Positions 13,995 through 18,720 of a stretch of DNA of 18,720 nucleotides are shown in pieces. The notes below the pieces were generated by a model. That model was not told the origin of the DNA and searched no databases. It worked only from the letters and a program-made list of their open reading frames with translations. The stretch is from Sva-07 sp031430875 (GTDB lineage: Bacteria; Actinomycetota; Acidimicrobiia; Acidimicrobiales; Ilumatobacteraceae): the NCBI GenBank assembly GCA_031430875.1, contig JANPCI010000097.1, positions 1-18,720 on the forward strand, given 5' to 3'. Numbering within the stretch: the stretch's first letter is position 1; each line of letters starts with the position of its first letter. Made by a program: the position numbers and the translations under genes.

Positions 13995-14023
13995 CTGACG
14001 CTAGCGCCTGGCACCGGTAGCGT
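13995..14023 (+). promoter_or_regulatory. promoter of the PAC2 gene, leaderless
   Basis: CTGACG (13995-14000, four of six matches to TTGACA) is 17 bp upstream of TAGCGT (14018-14023), and the GTG start at 14031 follows 7 nt later. The divergent GNAT gene has its own TAGCGT on the other strand (13998-14003), so the two promoters overlap. Confidence 0.5.
13998..14003 (-). promoter_or_regulatory. -10-like hexamer of the divergent GNAT gene
   Basis: TAGCGT on the minus strand ends 9 nt before the GTG at 13988. It overlaps the -35-like box of the PAC2 promoter, so the two genes may compete for polymerase. Confidence 0.35.
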
Positions 14024-14030
14024 GATCGCC

Positions 14031-14906
14031 GTGACAACCGAGCATGTCCGTTGGCTGGCAGAGCCCAACCTCAACCGTCCCGTGCTCGTGGCCGCGTTCA
14101 CCGGCTGGAACGACGCCGGCGACGCCGCGTCGAGCGCGTTGCGAACGATGGTCGAATCGTGGGGAGCACAGGCGCTGGCCGAGATCGACCCCGAGCCCTT
14201 CACCGACTTCGCCACCGTGCGACCCTCGGTCCGCCTCGACGACGACCACCATCGGTCGATCGTCTGGCCGACCGTCGGCGTGTGGTCGGCATCGCTGCCG
14301 GGCACCGACGTGATCCTCGTGCTCGGCCCCGAGCCGGCGTTGCGATGGCGGCTGTTCTGTGAGCAGATCAACGGCATCGCCGATCGGTACAACGTCAACA
14401 TGGCGATCTCCCTCGGCGCACTGCTCGCCGACGTACCTCATTCGCGTCCGGTGCCACTGATCGGTACTGCCACCGACGACCAGTTGATCGAGCGCTTCGA
14501 ACTCCGCCGTTCCGAGTACGAGGGCCCGACCGGCATCGTCGGAGTGCTCCACGACCATCTCAATCGCAGCGGTATGGCAACGGCCTCGCTCTGGGCAGCG
14601 GTGCCCGGATACGCGTCGCAGATCCCGTCGCCGAAGGCCGCGCTCGCACTCGTCGATCGGGCGTGTTCGATGATCGGCACGCCCGCGCCGCTCGCACGAC
14701 TCGCCGTGGAAGCGTCCGAGTACGACGCCCGTGTCGCAGCCATGATCGGCGACGACGACGACATGATCGAGTACCTGTCGAGGCTCGAACAGATCACCGA
14801 CGACGACCCCGACGATGCCGGCGACATGGCGACCGACACACCCGTCGACCCCGATGCCCTCGTCGAGGAAGTCGAACAGTTCCTCCGCGACCGCGACCCC
14901 GACTGA
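14031..14906 (+). CDS. PAC2 family protein
   Basis: The 291-residue product matches the PAC2 (proteasome assembly chaperone 2-like) family common in actinobacteria. Visible features are RPVLVAAFTGWNDAGDAAS at 16-34 (the family's GWNDAG signature), TDVILVLGPEPALRW at 92-106, the IGTATDD loop at 144-150, YEGPTGIVGVLHDH at 163-176, and VPGYASQIPSPKAALAL at 191-207. The C-terminus is a long acidic tail (DDDDM, DDDPDDAGD) ending in a short helix. Bacterial members have no proven role; archaeal and eukaryotic relatives assist proteasome assembly, and this taxon may have a proteasome, but no proteasome gene is in the window. GTG 14031 is chosen over the longer open frame because of the promoter 7 nt before it and because GNAT coding sequence occupies the upstream part. 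Confidence 0.9.
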   Translation: MTTEHVRWLAEPNLNRPVLVAAFTGWNDAGDAASSALRTMVESWGAQALAEIDPEPFTDFATVRPSVRLDDDHHRSIVWPTVGVWSASLPGTDVILVLGPEPALRWRLFCEQINGIADRYNVNMAISLGALLADVPHSRPVPLIGTATDDQLIERFELRRSEYEGPTGIVGVLHDHLNRSGMATASLWAAVPGYASQIPSPKAALALVDRACSMIGTPAPLARLAVEASEYDARVAAMIGDDDDMIEYLSRLEQITDDDPDDAGDMATDTPVDPDALVEEVEQFLRDRDPD

Positions 14907-14921
14907 CGCCGCCAATCCCCG

Positions 14922-14990
14922 CGGTCTTTCCGGACCCGACCCCGAAAGACCGGTCCGGTCTTTCCGGACCCGACCCCGAAAGACCGGCTA
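14922..14990. repeat. tandemly duplicated hairpin between convergent genes
   Basis: A 34-bp unit starting GGTCTTTCCGGACC occurs twice in tandem (14923-14956 and 14957-14990, identical except the last 2-3 bases). Each unit is itself a hairpin with GGTCTTTC/GAAAGACC arms (extended to 9-10 bp by flanking bases), and the junction forms a further 21-bp palindrome, GAAAGACCGG-T-CCGGTCTTTC, so several folds compete. It fills the gap between the PAC2 stop and the Nudix stop and probably acts as a bidirectional terminator, although the short T tracts lie inside the stems. Confidence 0.7.
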
Positions 14991-15686
14991 CTCGGTGCGC
15001 CAGATCGGCGAGCGGACCGGATCGAACGTGGCGGGCGACTCGGCGCCGTCGATCGCAGCAAACGCCATTGGGCCCCACCAGTGGGCTCCGGCCGTTGCCT
15101 CCGGAAGCGCATCGGCGCCGAACCAGCCGACATCAGCGGTCTCGAGCGGGTGGGGGGTCAACTCACCCCCCGTTGCGACGCAGTGGAACAGCAACATGTA
15201 CATCCCGAATCGGCTGAACCCCATGCGTTGTCCGTCGACCACCCCCAGCAGCCGTAGCGGCTCGCAGTCGATGCCGGTCTCCTCGCTCACTTCCTTGACC
15301 GCCACCTCCGCGGGCGAGTAGCCCACGTCGGCCCAACCCGTGGGATACAGCCAGATCCCCGAGTCCTTGCGCTGGACGAGCAGGATCTCACCGGCCTCGT
15401 TGCCGACAATCGCACCGATCGCCACCTTGGGCGTCACATAGCCCGGCACGCCCTCGCCGATCGACTCCATCCACTCCTGAACGAAGTGATCAGTCTCACG
15501 CTGCACGGCGACCTCGTCGTCGAGGTCGCGGGCGCTCGCCTTGATGTCGGCGGCAACGTGCAGCACCTCCTCGAAGCGCTCACGTTCGTACAGGTTCTCG
15601 GTGAACCCCATGCCGGTGCGCGCAATCGCCGCCAACGTCTCGCTCCATCGCGCCAGGTCGCGCCCACTCACCGTCACGTCGCTCAC
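14988..15686 (-). CDS. Nudix hydrolase with N-terminal helical domain
   Basis: The 232-residue product has an N-terminal helical region (about 5-75, as in the Nudix_N class of nucleoside diphosphate-X hydrolases) and a Nudix domain at about 85-215. The Nudix box is at 117-139: G117, K131-E132, E135-E136, G138, so the metal-binding REUxEE core is kept with Lys in place of Arg. The first conserved Glu of Gx5E is replaced by Tyr123 (GWADVGYSPAE). The metal-binding core EExGU is intact, so the enzyme may be active, but with altered chemistry. Such enzymes hydrolyse nucleotide-sugar or other X-linked nucleoside diphosphates. It starts 9 bp after glnD and is probably co-transcribed; a TAGCGT 7 nt before a GTG at 15677 suggests an alternative leaderless start three codons in. 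Confidence 0.9.
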   Translation of the reverse strand: MSDVTVSGRDLARWSETLAAIARTGMGFTENLYERERFEEVLHVAADIKASARDLDDEVAVQRETDHFVQEWMESIGEGVPGYVTPKVAIGAIVGNEAGEILLVQRKDSGIWLYPTGWADVGYSPAEVAVKEVSEETGIDCEPLRLLGVVDGQRMGFSRFGMYMLLFHCVATGGELTPHPLETADVGWFGADALPEATAGAHWWGPMAFAAIDGAESPATFDPVRSPIWRTE

Positions 15687-15690
15687 GCTA
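15685..15690 (-). promoter_or_regulatory. -10-like hexamer at the Nudix gene start
   Basis: TAGCGT on the minus strand overlaps the GTG at 15686 and ends 7 nt before a second in-frame GTG at 15677. If used, translation would begin at 15677 as MTVSGRDL. Confidence 0.3.
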
Positions 15691-15695
15691 CGGCA

Positions 15696-18047
15696 TCAGG
15701 CAACGGCATGGAGCAGCGCCCGCTTGATCTCCTTGCGGTACGCGGGATCGGTCACCAGCGCATCGTTGGCGCGCACATAGAACGTGTCGACAACTTCCAT
15801 CCCCATGGTCTGCACCGTGGCATGGCGGATGTCGAGGCCGAGTTCGCCGAGTGCCTTTGAGATCCGGTGAAGAATGCCGATCCTCGTGACAGCGCGCACC
15901 ACGATCACGGTGGCATTGCTCGAGGCCTCGTCATCGAACACGACCGACGGCGGCCCGGGCGATGCGGCCTGCGTGCGACGACGTCGGCGGTAGGTCTGGG
16001 CGCGCTCGGCCAACCGTGCTTCGATCGCCAGCTGATGTGCCAGCGCCCGACCCAGATCGGCTTTCACCGCCCGCCAATTGAGGCCGCCGTCGGGCACCAC
16101 GATGCGAAACTGCGATGCAGCAATTCCGCCCTCGTCGGAGTGTGCCTGAGCGCTGACCACATCGAGGCCGTGCAACGACAGCACGCCGGCGATGCGGCTG
16201 AAGTTCCCCGCTGCGTCAGGGCTCACGACGGTGATCACATCGTCGCTGCGGGAGATGTCGAGTTCACCGATCGCCATCGCGGCGAGGGTCTCCGCATCGG
16301 GAAACAGCCGCCACGTGACTTCCGAAACGTCGCCGCCACCGAGTACATGACGCACTCGCTCGACGAGTTCGGCGACGAGGCCCTCCTTCCAGTCGCCCCA
16401 CGCCGCCGGGCCGGTGGCCAGCGAGTCGGCCTCGGTCAGTGCATGGAGCAGATCGAGCACCTCGACCGTCTTCACTGCGTTGGCGACGTAGCTGATCGTG
16501 GCCGGGTCGGTGAGGTCACGCCGCATCGCCACGTCGGGCAGCAACAGGTGCTGCTCGATGAGCGTCACGAGTACCTCGACGTCGGCGTGCACGAGCCCCA
16601 GCTTCGGGCCGATCGAGCGGATCAACTCCATGCCCACCACGGTGTGATCGCCGGGGTACCCCTTGCCGAGATCGTGGAACAGGCCCCCGAGCACGAGCAG
16701 ATCGGGGCGCGTGACGCGACCAACGAGATCAGCTGCGTTGGCGGCCGCCTCCCACAGATGGCGGTCGACGGTGAAACGGTGGTAGGCGTTGCGCTGCGGC
16801 TTCGACCGCACGGGCTCCCACTCGGGAAGCAGACGGGCAACGAGATTGCGTTGATCGAGCGATTCGAGAACGGGCACCGCTCGATGCCCTTCGAGCAGGA
16901 GCGCGATCAAATCGTCGGTGGCGCCCACCGGCCACGGGCCGGGCCATCCGACCGCCTCGTCATTGAGCCGATCGAGTGTCGGCCTGCCGATTCGCGCGCC
17001 ATGGCGGGCTGCTGCCACTGCCGTTTGCAGCACCAACGTGCTGTCGGCGGCGGGATCGGCCGTCGCTGCCAACTCGATCTCACCGTTACGCAGGACGACA
17101 CCCGGAGCGACTGCCCGCTCTGCGGTGGCAGGGGCATGTGCGATCCGACCCCAGTTCTCGTCGCACAACCAACCAACGGTCCGCCCAGCCGCCGCGACGT
17201 CGGTCATCATGTGATCGGCGTCGTTCCAACCTCCTGCCGCGGCGGCCGCATCCTGATCTTCGAGCCGCAGGACATCGCCGGCGCGTTCAGTCGATCGGTG
17301 CAGCGCCACCCGAGCGCGCAACAACACGTCGTAGCAGTGACCGAGATCAACCAGATCTTCGGCGCGCAGGTCGAGGCCGGCCTCCTGGGCCCACCAGAGC
17401 GACTGCACATCGCGCAGACCACCGTGGCCGTCTTTCAGGTCGGGCTCGAGCAGGTAGGCAACGTCACCCGCCGACTCCTCTCGCTCGCGCACCCGAGCAC
17501 GTAGCTCGCGGAGGAACTTCGGTGCATTCGACCGCCACAGTGCCTGGCCCTTCGCCACGACCTCGGCTGCGAGTTCATCGTCACCGGCAAGTGAACGAGC
17601 TGTGATCAACGCTGTCGCCGAATCGAGGTCGGTACGAGCGAGTTCGAGCTGTTCATCGATCCGACGCACAGCATGACCGAGCTTCACACCGGAATCCCAG
17701 AGCGGGTACCACAGCGCGCTGGCCGTTGGCGCAAGGTCCTTCGCGACCTTCTTGGCCTTGACATCGTGAACCAACAGGATGTCGAGGTCACTGCCTGGCG
17801 CCAGTTCGCCGCGTCCATAGCCACCGATCGCGAGGATGGCCACCCGTCCCGACTTGGGTGGATTCGTCCGCATGGCATCGTCGAAAAGTTCGATCACCCA
17901 GTCGTCGGTGAGTTCAGCCAGCACCTCGCAGTACTCACGTCCGAACCGACTGACCCGGGCATCTGCTTCCACCAGGCGCTCCGATCGCCGAGCGGCGCCC
18001 CCGCTGAGTTTGTTCACGTCTCCGGTGGCATCGATGGGGTAGAGCAT
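15696..18047 (-). CDS. glnD: [protein-PII] nucleotidyltransferase/hydrolase GlnD
   Basis: The 783-residue product modifies and demodifies the nitrogen regulator PII. Domain order is classical: nucleotidyltransferase with AIGGYGRGELAPGSDLDILLVHD at 73-95 (catalytic GG and DxD), the EPDLKDGHGGLRD motif at 201-213, YHRFTVDRHLW at 422-432, an HD hydrolase domain with FHDLGKG at 457-463 and H468, and two C-terminal ACT domains (about 603-675 and 712-783) that sense glutamine. In actinobacteria the enzyme adenylylates PII (GlnK); no glnB or amtB lies in this window. The frame continues to 18680, but that part is antisense to the divergent lipoprotein gene, so a start near 18047 is chosen; GTG 18080 and ATG 18110 are alternatives. 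Confidence 0.9.
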   Translation of the reverse strand: MLYPIDATGDVNKLSGGAARRSERLVEADARVSRFGREYCEVLAELTDDWVIELFDDAMRTNPPKSGRVAILAIGGYGRGELAPGSDLDILLVHDVKAKKVAKDLAPTASALWYPLWDSGVKLGHAVRRIDEQLELARTDLDSATALITARSLAGDDELAAEVVAKGQALWRSNAPKFLRELRARVREREESAGDVAYLLEPDLKDGHGGLRDVQSLWWAQEAGLDLRAEDLVDLGHCYDVLLRARVALHRSTERAGDVLRLEDQDAAAAAGGWNDADHMMTDVAAAGRTVGWLCDENWGRIAHAPATAERAVAPGVVLRNGEIELAATADPAADSTLVLQTAVAAARHGARIGRPTLDRLNDEAVGWPGPWPVGATDDLIALLLEGHRAVPVLESLDQRNLVARLLPEWEPVRSKPQRNAYHRFTVDRHLWEAAANAADLVGRVTRPDLLVLGGLFHDLGKGYPGDHTVVGMELIRSIGPKLGLVHADVEVLVTLIEQHLLLPDVAMRRDLTDPATISYVANAVKTVEVLDLLHALTEADSLATGPAAWGDWKEGLVAELVERVRHVLGGGDVSEVTWRLFPDAETLAAMAIGELDISRSDDVITVVSPDAAGNFSRIAGVLSLHGLDVVSAQAHSDEGGIAASQFRIVVPDGGLNWRAVKADLGRALAHQLAIEARLAERAQTYRRRRRTQAASPGPPSVVFDDEASSNATVIVVRAVTRIGILHRISKALGELGLDIRHATVQTMGMEVVDTFYVRANDALVTDPAYRKEIKRALLHAVA

Positions 18048-18100
18048 ACGTGGGTGACGGTGACTGGCGTCCCTGTCCACCTCGCGCGAGCCCCCTCTTC

Positions 18101-18106
18101 TACGCT
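18101..18106 (+). promoter_or_regulatory. -10-like hexamer of the substrate-binding lipoprotein gene
   Basis: TACGCT is followed by 8 nt and the GTG at 18115, again without a Shine-Dalgarno. It lies in the 67-bp gap divergent from glnD. Confidence 0.4.
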
Positions 18107-18114
18107 GCATCGTC

Positions 18115-18720
18115 GTGACCCTCCGTCTGATCACCGTTGCCCTCGTGGCCGGACTGGCCGCAGCCGGCTGCTCGAGCGGAGGCGACGCGGTCACCAGCAC
18201 GACGGTCGCCGCGACCACGACCACGATCGTGCCGCCGGCCGACAGCGACGGACGCCTCGTGGTCGGCATCCTGCTCCCGACGGGCGACAAGGTGATGGGC
18301 GACCCCATGGTGTCGGCGGCGGAACTTGCGATCGACCGGATCAACGAGGCCGGGGGTGTGTTGGGGGTGCAAGTGCGTTCGGCTGTTGCCGACGAAGGAA
18401 GCACCGCAGGATCGGCAACCACCGCGATCCAATCGCTCCTTGCCCGTGGCGTCGACGTCATCGTGGGTCCGGGATCCTCGACGGTTGCGCTCAGCACGCT
18501 CGACGAGATCGTGTCCTCGGGCACATTGACGTGCTCGCCGACCGCCAGCGCGCTCGCGCTCGACGAGTTTCCCGATGGCGGACTGTTCTTCCGCACCGTG
18601 CCGAGCGACTCACTCCAAGCGCGTGCGATTGCCGATGTTGCCGACCAGACCGGCGCACTGCAGGCAGCGATCGTCCACATCGACGACTCGTACGGCCGGG
18701 ATTTCGCCGACAGCGTGGAG
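18115..18720 (+). CDS. ABC transporter substrate-binding lipoprotein (partial, 3' end outside window)
   Basis: The first 202 residues are present; the frame runs off the window end. The N-terminus MTLRLITVALVAGLAAAGC is a lipoprotein signal peptide with lipobox AAGC and the lipidated Cys19, followed by a Ser/Thr-rich linker (SSGGDAVTSTTVAATTTT). From about residue 47 the sequence (RLVVGILLPTGDKVMGDPMVSAAELAIDRINEAGGVLGV, then VDVIVGPGSSTVALS and FRTVPSDSLQARAIAD) matches the periplasmic binding protein type 1 fold of the branched-chain amino acid (LivJ-like) class. The ligand could be an amino acid, amide or urea. The GTG start is supported by the TACGCT box 8 nt upstream. The permease and ATPase genes, if present, would lie beyond the window. 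Confidence 0.88.
   Translation, partial: MTLRLITVALVAGLAAAGCSSGGDAVTSTTVAATTTTIVPPADSDGRLVVGILLPTGDKVMGDPMVSAAELAIDRINEAGGVLGVQVRSAVADEGSTAGSATTAIQSLLARGVDVIVGPGSSTVALSTLDEIVSSGTLTCSPTASALALDEFPDGGLFFRTVPSDSLQARAIADVADQTGALQAAIVHIDDSYGRDFADSVE

Noticed and set aside
13695..14030. N-terminal extension of the PAC2 frame
   Set aside because: It overlaps most of the divergent GNAT gene, and the GTG at 14031 has a promoter 7 nt upstream followed directly by PAC2-like sequence.
15867..17504. 545-codon open frame on the plus strand
   Set aside because: Antisense to glnD, which has all its expected motifs.
18048..18680. N-terminal extension of the glnD frame by about 210 codons
   Set aside because: This part is antisense to a lipoprotein gene with a clear signal peptide and binding-protein fold, and the extension resembles no GlnD N-terminus.

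Overview
The window is 18.7 kb of high-GC, tightly packed chromosomal DNA from what is most likely an actinobacterium. The evidence is the pairing of a UPF0182 membrane protein with a PDZ/Lon-like S16 protease, a PAC2-family protein, a DivIVA-domain protein, frequent GTG starts and many start codons placed only 5-9 nt after a -10-like TANNNT hexamer (leaderless style). An Acidimicrobiia-like (Ilumatobacter-type) source is my guess; taxonomy cannot be proven from the sequence alone. There is no insertion sequence, integrase, CRISPR array or other sign of a mobile island.

Layout. 1-1.8 kb: an initiator tRNA-fMet, a PAPS-dependent sulfotransferase and a nitroreductase, all on the minus strand. 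1.8-4.4 kb: plus-strand EamA/DMT transporter, a membrane protein in which a YgjV-like segment is joined to a GNAT-like domain, and a coiled-coil protein with a proline-rich hinge. 4.4-10.4 kb: a minus-strand cluster read as S16 PDZ protease, then a DivIVA-to-phage-MuF-like fusion protein, then UPF0182. Divergent from it, 10.45-11.4 kb holds a small two-helix membrane protein overlapping by 4 bp with a HEAT-repeat protein. 11.5-14.9 kb: a GNAT protein, a DUF4188-like protein divergent from a TetR regulator across a repeat-rich operator, another GNAT, and a PAC2 protein. 14.9-18.1 kb: a tandemly duplicated hairpin, a Nudix hydrolase and glnD (PII nucleotidyltransferase), minus strand. 18.1 kb to the end: the start of a divergent lipoprotein, an ABC-type substrate-binding protein of the branched-chain amino acid class, cut by the window edge.

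The most novel item is the 610-residue protein at 7385-9217. It has a DivIVA-type N-terminus, a long coiled coil, two five-residue tandem repeat arrays in acidic linkers, and a cysteine-rich C-terminus resembling the phage Mu gpF / minor capsid domain. It sits between two genes that are neighbours in other actinobacteria (UPF0182 and the PDZ-S16 protease; Rv3193c and Rv3194c in Mycobacterium tuberculosis, from memory). Together with the divergent membrane/HEAT pair this could be an envelope- or pole-associated assembly or quality-control module, but that is inference.

A second theme is promoter architecture: at least six genes show a TANNNT-like hexamer exactly 6-8 nt before the start codon with no Shine-Dalgarno, while the DUF4188 gene has a textbook -35/-10 promoter and a perfect Shine-Dalgarno.
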